A DNA stretch of 24,036 nt from an uncultured Roseburia sp. Lineage in GTDB: Bacteria; Bacillota; Clostridia; Lachnospirales; Lachnospiraceae. Of this stretch, positions 16,102 through 23,900 are shown piece by piece. The DNA is taken from contig CAJTYI010000042.1 of assembly GCA_910584215.1 (NCBI GenBank), forward strand, positions 1 through 24,036. Direction: 5' to 3'. Each line of letters starts with the position of its first letter. Position 1 is the first letter of the stretch. A program made the position numbers and the translations under genes. The notes below the pieces were generated by a model, which was not told the origin of the DNA, did not search any database, and saw only the letters and a program-made list of their open reading frames with translations.

Positions 16102-16409
16102 ATAAAAGTACCCTCAACCGAAACAGGGAATATCACAAAATCCAACGTTCAAACTATAAATGCCTGTTAAACGCAAAATACCTTTGCCATATATCGTGTG
16201 AACATGTGATTTAGAGCATCCTCTGCTTTTTATAACTTATATATTCCATTGTTGGCACAAAAATTCCTTATTTATATGATTTAAATCTGTGAAAGTACAT
16301 CTTGCGTTTGCTAAAAATTCTCTATTTTCAAAGCGGCGTCAACTGGTATCCTAACGGCACGTGCTTTTTTTTACATTGCAGCACTGTACGGATTCGATAT
16401 AAAACTCCT
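16102..16409. other. 308-bp gap between cysA and spmA
   Basis: AT-rich, with no credible gene. I see no clear terminator after cysA: a GCACGTGC palindrome beside a T8 run (about 16359-16374) is too short to be convincing in either direction. An spmA promoter should lie here, but no candidate stood out. Confidence 0.4.
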
Positions 16410-17477
16410 CTAAAGCGCCTCCACATCCACGCCCGCCAGAAGCTGGTTTTTTCTGATCTCGGCCCCCTGCTCATCGAACAGATAGACACGATAGAGCAGC
16501 ACACACATTTTTTCACCAACCCGAATCGGCCGCCGCTCCAGTGAACGGTTCGTCTTTAAGGTTACATTATTGACGCGAAGCGTTACCTCCAGATAACTGC
16601 CGCGGAACACGATCTCCTCGATAACCCCTTCCTCGCCCGCGCCGATCAGCTTTTTGAACTTTTCATTGTCGCTCTTGAACGCCTCGACAAACTCTGGACG
16701 GACGATGACTTTCTTTTCTTTGGGAACTTCATCGTAACCTTTAAATCCCTCGAGATTATCTAAAATAGCAGATGTGCCGATGAATTGCGCTACGAACGGA
16801 GTCTTTGGATTCTTGTAAATATCAATCGGGCTTCCCATCTGTTCCAGTCTTCCCTCATTGATTATGATAATATCATCCGCCACCTCGACCGCCTCATCCT
16901 GATCATGGGTGACAAAGATACTGGTGATTCCCACTTTCTGAATCATCTCTTTGAGCCATATCCGCAGTTCCTTGCGAACTTTCGCGTCGATCGCTGCAAA
17001 AGGCTCGTCCAACAGCAAAAGTTGGGGATTGGGCGCAATGGCTCTGGCAAATGCTACTCTCTGGCGCTGTCCGCCGGAAAGCTGGTTCGGGTAACGTTTT
17101 TCCAATCCTTCCAGCCCGATCAAAGAGATCATTTCCATTACTCGCTCATGAATCTTCTGTTTGTCCACTTTTTGTACCTTAAGGCCGAACGCTATATTGT
17201 CGTAGACCGTCATATAGCGAAACAGCGCATAATTTTGAAATACAAATCCGATGCCCCGCTTACTCGCCGGCACATCATTGACGATCTTGCCCTCAATCAT
17301 CACATCTCCGCTATCCTGGTGCTCCAATCCAGCCAGAATACGCAAAATCGTTGTTTTTCCGCTTCCGCTGGGTCCTAAAAGCGCCACCAGCTTGCCTTTC
17401 TCGATGCCAAAATTGATACTCTTTGCCGCTTCATATTGATCAAATTTCTTGCACACATCTTTCATTTCGATATACAT
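16410..17477 (-). CDS. cysA: sulfate/thiosulfate ABC transporter, ATP-binding subunit
   Basis: ATPase that powers sulfate/thiosulfate import with CysT and CysW. At 355 aa it matches the usual CysA length. It has Walker A GPSGSGKTT (about 32-40), the ABC signature LSGGQRQRVAFARA (about 132-145), Walker B LLLLDEPFAAID (about 155-166), a switch His in VTHDQDEA, and a C-terminal TOBE-like domain (about 240-355). The start at 17477 is set by GGAGG 6 nt upstream; an ATG 6 nt earlier sits directly on that binding site. Last gene of sbp-cysT-cysW-cysA, separated from cysW by 340 bp full of tandem repeats, which may weaken or delay its expression relative to the permeases. Confidence 0.94.
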   Translation of the reverse strand: MYIEMKDVCKKFDQYEAAKSINFGIEKGKLVALLGPSGSGKTTILRILAGLEHQDSGDVMIEGKIVNDVPASKRGIGFVFQNYALFRYMTVYDNIAFGLKVQKVDKQKIHERVMEMISLIGLEGLEKRYPNQLSGGQRQRVAFARAIAPNPQLLLLDEPFAAIDAKVRKELRIWLKEMIQKVGITSIFVTHDQDEAVEVADDIIIINEGRLEQMGSPIDIYKNPKTPFVAQFIGTSAILDNLEGFKGYDEVPKEKKVIVRPEFVEAFKSDNEKFKKLIGAGEEGVIEEIVFRGSYLEVTLRVNNVTLKTNRSLERRPIRVGEKMCVLLYRVYLFDEQGAEIRKNQLLAGVDVEAL

Positions 17478-17817
17478 TGTCATCCTCCAAGCCACGAACT
17501 GTTTTTTACACACGCATCTTTCTTATAACACAAGCCGCTTTTTTGATTTCTTTCACCTTTTCTCTATGCGTTGGCTGTTTCTCATTCCTAAATACACAAG
17601 CTGCTTCTTTTTCTTGATTTCTTTTACCTTTTCTCTATGCGTTGGCTGTTTCTCATTCCTGATTACACAAGCTGCTTCTTTTTCTTAATTTCTTCACCTT
17701 TTCTCTATATCTTTGGCTGTTTCGCTATCCTGATTACACAAGCTGCTTTTTTTGACTACTTTCAGCTTTTCCTTATAACCAAGCCGGTTTTTCTATCTAT
17801 ATCCGGTTTTGAGCAAG
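17478..17817. other. 340-bp spacer between cysW and cysA
   Basis: Almost wholly made of the tandem repeat array (17528-17776 with decayed DNA up to about 17810). The only other element is the cysA ribosome binding site. No gene is supported here, nor a strong terminator or promoter. Confidence 0.6.
17528..17776. repeat. tandem 66-71-bp repeats in the cysW-cysA spacer
   Basis: On the plus strand units begin with ACACAAGC at 17528, 17594, 17665 and 17736; unit lengths are 66, 71 and 71 bp, and the fourth is partial. Each carries GCTGCTT, a pyrimidine-rich middle ending CCTTTTCTCTAT, then GGCTGTTTC. A further decayed copy may begin near 17777 (AACCAAGCCGG). As operon mRNA the units are purine-rich and each holds AGAGAAAAGG, which resembles a ribosome binding site. 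Because 71 is not a multiple of 3 and stops occur, it does not encode a repeat protein. There are no unique spacers, so it is not CRISPR. Confidence 0.85.
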
Positions 17818-18660
17818 TTATCGATCGGCTCGTTTGCCCCGGTATTCCACAATATTTTTCAAAATCAGCATAATCAGCGCCATTCCCACCAGAAGAGAGG
17901 AAACGGCAAAAGCCTGTGTGATGGAATCTGCGCTGCCTGCCATATACAGTGCATCAATCTCGAGCGGAAGTGTAAATGTCTTCCCGCGCGCTTTGGACAC
18001 GGCGTAGACTGCGCCAAATTCACCAAATGCTCTCGCTGCACAGAGGATGATACCGTACAAAAGTCCCCATCTGATATGCGGAAAGGTGATTTTGCAAAAA
18101 ATTGTAAACCAGGAAGCCCCCATCATGGCCGCCGCTTCCTCCTCATCCCGCCCCTGGGCGTAGAGAACCGGGATAATCTCCCGGGAGATAAATGGAAATG
18201 TGACGAATATAGTGGCCAGGACAACTGCCGGAACGGAAAAAACAAGCGCAATATCGGTTCCAAGCAGATCATTGATCCAGTCAATCACAGGCTTTGCCCA
18301 ACCACTTCGTCCAAATGTCATAATATAAGCCAATCCGGCAATGACGGGCGATATCGAAAACGGAATGTCAATCAGCGTAGACAATACATTTTTCCCCCGA
18401 AAGTCAAATTTCGTCACCAGCCAAGACGCGATCAGCCCAAAAATCGTATTGACCGTCACGGCCAACAGCGTGGCAATCAGCGTCACTTTAAGGGCAGACA
18501 GTGTATTCGACGCAGTCAAGGCCCTCTGGTATGATTCCAGCCCGTCCTTTAATGCCCGGTAAATAACTTCCAAAAGCGGCAGCACCAGCATCAGCACAAA
18601 AAATATCACGCTGATACCAATCAAAACTCCTTTTACTATTTTCTGGCTATGTTCTTTCAT
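17818..18660 (-). CDS. cysW: sulfate/thiosulfate ABC transporter permease CysW
   Basis: Membrane permease of the sulfate importer, 280 aa, with about six hydrophobic helices. The binding-protein-dependent transport motif is clear: EEEAAAMMGASWFTIFCKITFPHI (about 173-196), which contacts the ATPase. It also carries the CysW-typical IDIPFSISPVIAGLAY, RAFGEFGAVYAVSKARGKTFTLPLEIDALY. I chose ATG 18660, with AGGAGG 6 nt upstream; the frame stays open for 34 more codons upstream, but that stretch is not permease-like and lacks a good binding site. It follows cysT after 128 bp and precedes cysA. Confidence 0.93.
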   Translation of the reverse strand: MKEHSQKIVKGVLIGISVIFFVLMLVLPLLEVIYRALKDGLESYQRALTASNTLSALKVTLIATLLAVTVNTIFGLIASWLVTKFDFRGKNVLSTLIDIPFSISPVIAGLAYIMTFGRSGWAKPVIDWINDLLGTDIALVFSVPAVVLATIFVTFPFISREIIPVLYAQGRDEEEAAAMMGASWFTIFCKITFPHIRWGLLYGIILCAARAFGEFGAVYAVSKARGKTFTLPLEIDALYMAGSADSITQAFAVSSLLVGMALIMLILKNIVEYRGKRADR

Positions 18661-18788
18661 CTCAATCCTCCTGACCTCTGAAAATAATCTCTTAACCTCC
18701 CTATCGCTGCTTTGCTGCTGCTCAAATTTAGAACAGCCCGTCAACGAAGCAGACACTGACATTCCGCCATGTCTGATTTTCTGCTGCG

Positions 18789-19619
18789 CTAGGCGTTAGT
18801 TCTGCGGCTCGCGATATGCTGTATGATATTGATAAAAAACAGCATTAAAAAGGAGATGATAAGAAGTACAAGCGCGATTGCCGCCGCTCCCTCGTAATCG
18901 ACATTACCCGAATTGAGTTTTTGCATAATGATATAGGAAACTACCTGCGTGCCATTTTTTTCACTGTTTCCCGAGATATAAATTACACTGCCGTACTCTC
19001 CGATACCTCTAGCCAACGCCAGACCAAATCCCGTCAGGAGAGCCGGACGAATCTCTGGAAATATGACTTTCCAGAATGTCGTAAAGCGAGAAGCCCCCAA
19101 CATGGCGGCTGCCTCCTCATAGGTATCGGGCAGCTTTTCGAGTACCGGCTGTATGGCGCGGACGACAAAGGGGATTCCAATAAATATCATGGCTATGACA
19201 ATACCCGTTTTGGAGTACGCCGCCTTGATTCCCACACTTTCGAGAAGTCTGCCCAATACCCCGCCGTCGGAATACATTTTCGTGAGCGTGATGCCTGCCA
19301 CCGCCGTCGGCAATGCGAACGGCAGTTCGATCATCCCATCCATCAGGCGTTTGCCCGGGAAATCGTACCGCACAAGCACCCACGCCAGAATCACCCCAAA
19401 AATACAATTGAGCACCGCGGCTGCGAGCGCACAACCTATGCTCGTCGCAAACGCCTGCACGACATTCGGCCTCGTAATCAGATCAATAAATTCTCCCCAG
19501 GAGAGGCGAAATGAGTACGCCAAAACAGACGCCAATGGTATTAATATAATCAGGGAAAGCATGGCAATCGTAATCCCCATGCTCAGCCCGAAACCAGGAA
19601 TAATCGATTTTTTCTTCAC
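18789..19619 (-). CDS. cysT: sulfate/thiosulfate ABC transporter permease CysT (CysU)
   Basis: Second permease of the importer, 276 aa, with about six membrane helices. Family marks are LSWGEFIDLITRPNVVQAF near 39-57, IELPFALPTAVAGITL, the EEAAAMLGASRFTTFWKVIFPEIRPALL coupling motif (about 168-195) and LARGIGEYGSVIYISGN. It starts at GTG 19619 after AGGAGG. It lies 111 bp downstream of sbp, and that spacer holds tandem copies of the sbp 3' end. Subunit order sbp-cysT-cysW-cysA is the classic one. Confidence 0.94.
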   Translation of the reverse strand: MKKKSIIPGFGLSMGITIAMLSLIILIPLASVLAYSFRLSWGEFIDLITRPNVVQAFATSIGCALAAAVLNCIFGVILAWVLVRYDFPGKRLMDGMIELPFALPTAVAGITLTKMYSDGGVLGRLLESVGIKAAYSKTGIVIAMIFIGIPFVVRAIQPVLEKLPDTYEEAAAMLGASRFTTFWKVIFPEIRPALLTGFGLALARGIGEYGSVIYISGNSEKNGTQVVSYIIMQKLNSGNVDYEGAAAIALVLLIISFLMLFFINIIQHIASRRTNA

Positions 19620-19631
19620 TGGTGTGCCTCC

Positions 19632-19751
19632 TAAATTATCATAGATTTTATCCTAACACGGACAAGCCGAAATCCATAGTTCCAATTCCAGTAGATTTCA
19701 TCCTAACACGGACAGCCGGAATCCATAGTTCTAATTCCCATAAATTTCATC
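19632..19751. repeat. tandem duplication of the sbp 3' end in the sbp-cysT spacer
   Basis: On the minus strand a unit starting GATGAAATTTATGGGAATTA covers the last 21 bp of sbp and 28 bp after it (19703-19751, 49 bp). A second copy (19653-19702, 50 bp) has its stop changed (AATTAG to AATTGG), and a third partial copy (19632-19652) runs into the cysT ribosome binding site. The shared core includes GAACTATGGATT and TCCGTGTTAG. It is a clean direct duplication, probably made by replication slippage. Confidence 0.85.
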
Positions 19752-20759
19752 AAAGATCGCGTCATCTGCAAAGAAATCCTCATACGCCTGATCCCAGCCG
19801 CCGAAATCATCAATCGTGCACATGTTTACCGTCAGATCAAAGGTGTCGGCAAATTCATTTAAGATGGTTTCGTCGGAAGGACGATAATAATGTTCTCCGG
19901 CCAGTCTCTGAGCCTCCGGCGTATACAAAAATTCCAGATATTCCTTCGCAAGCTCCTGTGTACCGTTTTTGTCTGCATTTTCATCCACAATGGCAACCGA
20001 GGGCTCCGCTAAGATACTGACACTCGGCGTAATCAATTCGTACTCATCCGGATATTCTTTTAAGGTCAGAAGCGCTTCATTTTCCCATGCAATCAATACG
20101 TCTCCCTGGCCGTTCTCCACGAAAGTAGTCGTGGCGCCCCTCGCACCGGAATCCATCACAAGTACATTGTCATAGATCTTAGAGACAAACTCTTTCATTT
20201 TTGCCTCGTCTCCGTCAAACTGCATTTTCGCGTAATACCATGCAGCGAGGAAATTCCAGCACGCTCCGCCCGAAGATTTGGGGTCCGGGGTGATGATCTC
20301 CACACCTTCTTTCGTCAGGTCCTGCCAGTCCTGGATTCCTTTTTCATTTCCACTGTGCACCAGAAAAACGATGGTGGAGGTGTAGGGAGAACTATTTCTG
20401 TCGAACTCGTCCAGCCAGCCGGCATTAATCAATCCTGCATTCTCGATCGCGGTAACATCATGTGCGAGCGCCAGAGTCACCACATCCGCATCGTTTCCCT
20501 CGATGACAGAGCGCGCCTGTGAACCGGAACCGCCGTGAGACTGCACCAGCTCAATGTCATTTCCCGTCTCCTCCTTATAGTGCGCGGCAAACATTTCGTT
20601 GTATGCCGCATAAAATTCTCTGGTCGGGTCATAAGACACATTGGTGAAAGTGACCGTGCCGTCATCTTTTTTATTTCCGCATCCGGTCAATGATGTAGCC
20701 AAACATGCCACGGTCAATGCTGCAACTGTTGTCTTGCGAATCAAATTAATTTTTCTCAT
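19731..20759 (-). CDS. sbp: sulfate/thiosulfate-binding lipoprotein
   Basis: Extracellular receptor that captures sulfate (or thiosulfate) and hands it to CysTW. 342 aa. The lipoprotein signal ends at LTGC (Cys about 27), so it is membrane anchored. Hallmarks of the Sbp/CysP family are QSHGGSGSQARSVIEG (about 72-87), VVTLALAHDVTAIE, ITPDPKSSGGACWNFLAAW (about 155-173), DSGARGATTTFVENGQGDVLIAWENEA (about 202-228) and the RPSDE segment near the C-terminus. I chose ATG 20759, 4 nt after GAGGAG; an ATG 12 bp upstream overlaps that site. First gene of the operon, with a strong promoter and two LacI-type operators upstream. Sulfate versus thiosulfate preference cannot be told from sequence. Confidence 0.94.
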   Translation of the reverse strand: MRKINLIRKTTVAALTVACLATSLTGCGNKKDDGTVTFTNVSYDPTREFYAAYNEMFAAHYKEETGNDIELVQSHGGSGSQARSVIEGNDADVVTLALAHDVTAIENAGLINAGWLDEFDRNSSPYTSTIVFLVHSGNEKGIQDWQDLTKEGVEIITPDPKSSGGACWNFLAAWYYAKMQFDGDEAKMKEFVSKIYDNVLVMDSGARGATTTFVENGQGDVLIAWENEALLTLKEYPDEYELITPSVSILAEPSVAIVDENADKNGTQELAKEYLEFLYTPEAQRLAGEHYYRPSDETILNEFADTFDLTVNMCTIDDFGGWDQAYEDFFADDAIFDEIYGN

Positions 20760-20824
20760 ATTTCTCCTCATTTCTGCTTGCGAACGACGTCCGCATCTTT
20801 TGCGTCCTATTCACAGCAATTAAG

Positions 20825-20834
20825 CAAACGTTTG
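20825..20834. promoter_or_regulatory. LacI-type operator 1 (in the sbp leader)
   Basis: Perfect palindrome CAAACGTTTG with a central CG, inside TTAAGCAAACGTTTGTGTTAA, the typical shape of a LacI/GalR-family operator. It lies about 55 bp downstream of the predicted sbp transcription start and 111 bp, centre to centre, from operator 2. Confidence 0.65.
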
Positions 20835-20893
20835 TGTTAATTCTTCACTTGCTAATTCCGGTAAATTGTTTTATAATTCCCTTAAGCACTTAT

Positions 20894-20923
20894 ATATTAG
20901 CCGAAACTGTAATATTTTGTCAA
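20894..20923 (-). promoter_or_regulatory. promoter of the sulfate transporter operon
   Basis: On the minus strand a consensus -35 TTGACA (20918-20923) is 18 bp from TAATAT (20894-20899). It lies between the two LacI-type operators, operator 2 being 12 bp upstream of the -35 box. Confidence 0.6.
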
Positions 20924-20931
20924 TCAAAAAT

Positions 20932-20949
20932 AAAGCAAACGTTTTCTTT
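20932..20949. promoter_or_regulatory. LacI-type operator 2 (upstream of the sbp promoter)
   Basis: AAAGCAAACGTTTTCTTT matches its own reverse complement at 8 of 9 half-site positions and shares GCAAACGTTT with operator 1. It lies on the side of the sbp promoter nearer the divergent LacI-family gene, so autoregulation plus control of sbp is plausible. Confidence 0.6.
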
Positions 20950-21065
20950 CTGTTTTGCTTGATTTATCACAACCCATAGTTCAAAATAGAGAGACCGGCA
21001 CAGGTATAAACAGTAATCTTTTATTCTTATCCACAAAACTTTATATTCAGATTGGAGCAACAACG

Positions 21066-22061
21066 ATGTCACTCAAAAAAATAGCGCAAATGACTGGCGT
21101 ATCACCCTCTACCGTTTCAAGGGTATTAAATAACGCATCATCCACCTGCGCTTCCAAGGAAATCAAAGACAAAATTTTTGCGGCCGCACGCGAAATCGGT
21201 TACCGGCCCAATGAGAATGCAAGGAACCTTAAAAACAGCGCAAAAGCTGCGCCCCCGGACAGACACATCAGCATTGTGCTGGCCCGCATCAAGACGTTAG
21301 ATGCCGATCCGTTCTTTTCTGAACTGTTCCGCAGCTTAGAACTTTCTCTCTTTGAACATCACACCATCATTGATCAGATTGTCTATACAGAGAAAGATTT
21401 GACAAAAGATATCTCTAAATCCCAGGGAGTGATCATCTTAGGGCGCTGTTCGGACAAACTGCTCGCCGAAATTCGTTCCCTCAATCAAACGATCGTCGGA
21501 ATTTGGAGAAACAGTATGGACTTTAATGTGGACGAGGTCGTCTGCGACGGCAAAAAAGCCGCCGAGCTCGCTATGGAACACCTGATCTCACTCGGGCACA
21601 GGCAGATTGCCTACATCGGTGACTGCTCCTACGAAAGCAGATATGTCGGTTACTGCAACTCTCTTATTCGCCATAATATTCCGATGAATTATGCGTGGAT
21701 TAAACAGACAGACCAGTCGGGCGCCTCCGGGCGCGCCGCCTTTGTCGAATTGTTAGAGAACGAAAAAGAATTTTCCGCTGTCTTTTGCGCCAACGACATC
21801 ACCGCCATCGGCGTGCTTGGCATACTGAAAGAAAAAAACCGCTCCATCAAAAGAAAAATTTCCGTCATATCGATTGATAATATAGAAGAAAGCGAAAACA
21901 CGTCGCCTTTTCTGACAACCATCCATATTCCGCGCAATGAAATGGCGCACATGGCTGTCATGCTGCTACTCGACCGTATCGCAAAAAAACACACAGAATC
22001 GGTGCGGATCGAATTTCCATGCCGTCTGGTAAACCGCAGCAGCTGTTATCCGTTTGTGTAA
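21066..22061 (+). CDS. LacI/GalR-family transcriptional regulator
   Basis: 331-aa DNA-binding regulator. The helix-turn-helix is at residues 3-22 (LKKIAQMTGVSPSTVSRVLN), with a hinge region near 45-58 that includes YRPNENARNLK. The periplasmic-binding-protein-like effector domain spans about 66-331 and ends in LVNRSSC, as GalR-type proteins do. I chose ATG 21066, which opens the helix-turn-helix and has GGAG 8 nt upstream; the frame is open further upstream but without family similarity. It is divergent from sbp and convergent with a GH35 beta-galactosidase. That context, and a general likeness to EbgR/GalR-type regulators, suggests a galactoside effector (inference). The two CAAACGTTTG-type operators beside it are likely its targets. 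Confidence 0.92.
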   Translation: MSLKKIAQMTGVSPSTVSRVLNNASSTCASKEIKDKIFAAAREIGYRPNENARNLKNSAKAAPPDRHISIVLARIKTLDADPFFSELFRSLELSLFEHHTIIDQIVYTEKDLTKDISKSQGVIILGRCSDKLLAEIRSLNQTIVGIWRNSMDFNVDEVVCDGKKAAELAMEHLISLGHRQIAYIGDCSYESRYVGYCNSLIRHNIPMNYAWIKQTDQSGASGRAAFVELLENEKEFSAVFCANDITAIGVLGILKEKNRSIKRKISVISIDNIEESENTSPFLTTIHIPRNEMAHMAVMLLLDRIAKKHTESVRIEFPCRLVNRSSCYPFV

Positions 22062-22099
22062 ACCTTATGGAAAGAAATAGACGTAAAGTCGACAACAGC

Positions 22100-22143
22100 G
22101 CAAAACCGCCCTAAAAACAACATGCAAAGCGGGGCGGTTTTGC
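22100..22143. terminator. shared bidirectional terminator hairpin
   Basis: GCAAAACCGCCC (22100-22111) pairs perfectly with GGGCGGTTTTGC (22132-22143), a 12-bp stem with a 20-nt loop, between the convergent LacI-family and beta-galactosidase genes. T-runs lie within the stem end on both strands rather than after it. Confidence 0.7.
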
Positions 22144-22154
22144 CTGTCTCATTT

Positions 22155-23900
22155 CTAACCAAGTTCGGGTTCTTCCATCAAACGGATCTCCTCGGCGCAC
22201 TTCCCATCCGTCTCAAAAAGAATGATTTCATTTTTCCCTGTTCTCAACAGCGGCGCCGGAATATACAAACGTTTCTGCGGGCCGATTTCCCAGAATCTGC
22301 CGATATGAAAACCGTTTACAAAGACGCAGCCTTTGCCCCATCCGCCAAAATCGAGAAATGTGTCTGCCGTTTCTTCCACTTCCAGAGTAAAACGATAAAA
22401 TGCCGGAAGCCCCTCGCAATAATCTTTCGCAAAATCAATCGTATCCACATGATCGAGCGGCAGGGGATACTGCTGCCAGTGATTGTGCATATGGCCGTTA
22501 ATCTGCACACACTGGTCGATACCTTTGCGCTGATGTGCAAGTCTTGGACCAAAATTGACACGCCCCATATTCTCCACCAAAATATCAATCGTATCCCCTG
22601 GGGTAATGCTCAGGTTTAATTCGTGCTCTTCTAATAATTCTCTGTCATAGAGTATTTTGGCAGACTTCCCCGCCACAAAAATATTTGCCCTGTCGTTGGC
22701 TTCCCACAGCCTTATTTTGTCTAAAGTTTCCTCGCTGTGAAGCGTTGAGCGGTACAATATGTAACCGTAATTCTGTCCTAGACGTTCCATAGAACAGGGC
22801 GAAACACTCTCTACCGGCTGGCTGATCTCCGAAAGTACGGCAAACAGGCTTACTTTATCCTGCACCTTTAAGCTGCCGTAAGCCTTTCGCTTGATCTGCG
22901 TCGAAAACTTTATTTCTGGCAGCGGATGGTACTTGGCGATCACCTTTTGATAGGCATGGTATTTTTCTGTCAGCTGCCCATCCTCTGTCAAGACCGCGTC
23001 ATAATCGTAGGATGTGACGTCCGGCGTCAGCGCGTCATAGTAATTGGAACCGTTCATGAAACCAAAATTTGTGCCGCCCTCAAACATATAAATATTCACA
23101 TGGCCCATAGAGAGCATATCATCCAGGTCTTTCACGCTCTCTTCTAAGTTTCCGGTCATATGGCCGCCGTTTCCCCAGTGGTCAAACCAGCCTACCCAAA
23201 ACTCTGTGCACATCAGCGGACCGCCGTTTACGTATTGTTCAAGCACCGCAAACCTCTCTTTTGTTTTGGAACCGAAATTGCCGGTCGGCAGCACTCCTTC
23301 AAGACATCCCCCGTTCAAGCTCTCCGCAAAAGGCCCGTCAGAAGTCACAAGCGGCACCACTACACCGCGGTCAGTCATCATTTTTTTGATTTCTGCCAGA
23401 TAATTTTTGTCGTTCGCATAATAACCATACTCATTTTCTACCTGCATGAGTATCACAGGGCCGCCGTGATTAATTTGCAGCGGCACGATCTTTTCTAACA
23501 CCACATCATAATAATCGGCCACATGCTGTAAAAACGGTGGATAAGATACACGGAATTTCATACCCTCCTCCGCCAGCAGCCATGCCGGAAGCCCGCCAAA
23601 TTCCCACTCCGCACAGATATAGGGCGTTGGCCGCAGTATCACCCAAAGCCCCAGCTGCTGTGCAGTCTCAACAAAGCGCACGACATCAAGTATGCCCTCA
23701 AAGCAGAACTCTCCCTTTTTTGGCTCATGAAGATTCCATGGCAGATAAGTCTCCACTGTGTTACATCCCATAGCCTTTAACTTTTCCAGGCGGTCCAGCC
23801 AATATTCCGGCACAACGCGAAAATAGTGAATAGCGCCCGATATAATCTGAAACGGTTCGCCGTTTAAGTAAAAAGTTTCTTTGATCTCGAATTGGTTCAT
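22155..23900 (-). CDS. beta-galactosidase, GH35 family
   Basis: Retaining glycoside hydrolase that removes terminal beta-galactose. 581 aa, no signal peptide, so cytoplasmic. The TIM-barrel (about 1-325) opens with FQIISGAIHYFRVVPEYW and contains GGPVILMQVENEYG, where Glu157 is the likely acid/base, and MCTEFWVGWFDHWG, where Glu233 is the likely nucleophile. YMFEGGTNFGFMNG (about 268-281) is another family mark. C-terminal beta-sandwich domains follow, including GKGCVFVNGFHIGRFWEIGPQ near 530. I chose ATG 23900, 6 nt after GAGGAG; an ATG 6 nt upstream abuts that site. The gene converges on the LacI-family regulator. Linkage preference (beta-1,3 or beta-1,4) cannot be read from sequence. Confidence 0.94.
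   Translation of the reverse strand: MNQFEIKETFYLNGEPFQIISGAIHYFRVVPEYWLDRLEKLKAMGCNTVETYLPWNLHEPKKGEFCFEGILDVVRFVETAQQLGLWVILRPTPYICAEWEFGGLPAWLLAEEGMKFRVSYPPFLQHVADYYDVVLEKIVPLQINHGGPVILMQVENEYGYYANDKNYLAEIKKMMTDRGVVVPLVTSDGPFAESLNGGCLEGVLPTGNFGSKTKERFAVLEQYVNGGPLMCTEFWVGWFDHWGNGGHMTGNLEESVKDLDDMLSMGHVNIYMFEGGTNFGFMNGSNYYDALTPDVTSYDYDAVLTEDGQLTEKYHAYQKVIAKYHPLPEIKFSTQIKRKAYGSLKVQDKVSLFAVLSEISQPVESVSPCSMERLGQNYGYILYRSTLHSEETLDKIRLWEANDRANIFVAGKSAKILYDRELLEEHELNLSITPGDTIDILVENMGRVNFGPRLAHQRKGIDQCVQINGHMHNHWQQYPLPLDHVDTIDFAKDYCEGLPAFYRFTLEVEETADTFLDFGGWGKGCVFVNGFHIGRFWEIGPQKRLYIPAPLLRTGKNEIILFETDGKCAEEIRLMEEPELG

Larger units (their letters stand above)
20760..21065. promoter_or_regulatory. 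306-bp divergent control region between sbp and the LacI-family gene
   Basis: Holds the sbp promoter, both operators and the leaders of the two divergent genes. I looked for a SAM (S-box) or other sulfur-linked riboswitch in the sbp leader and saw no conserved core. No clear promoter for the LacI-family gene could be picked, although it must lie at about 20935-21020. Confidence 0.55.

Noticed and set aside
17528..17776. CRISPR array
   Set aside because: The units abut directly with no unique spacers, the repeat is too long, and no cas gene is present.
17449..17873. Small plus-strand membrane-like frames in the cysW-cysA spacer
   Set aside because: The hydrophobic look comes from the T/C-rich tandem repeats; the repeat length breaks the frame from unit to unit.
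18661..18762. N-terminal extension of CysW by 34 codons
   Set aside because: The extension is polar, unlike CysW N-termini, lacks a ribosome binding site, and a strong AGGAGG sits right before the inner ATG.
20760..20890. SAM (S-box) riboswitch in the sbp leader
   Set aside because: No conserved S-box core or terminator/antiterminator pair is visible in this stretch.
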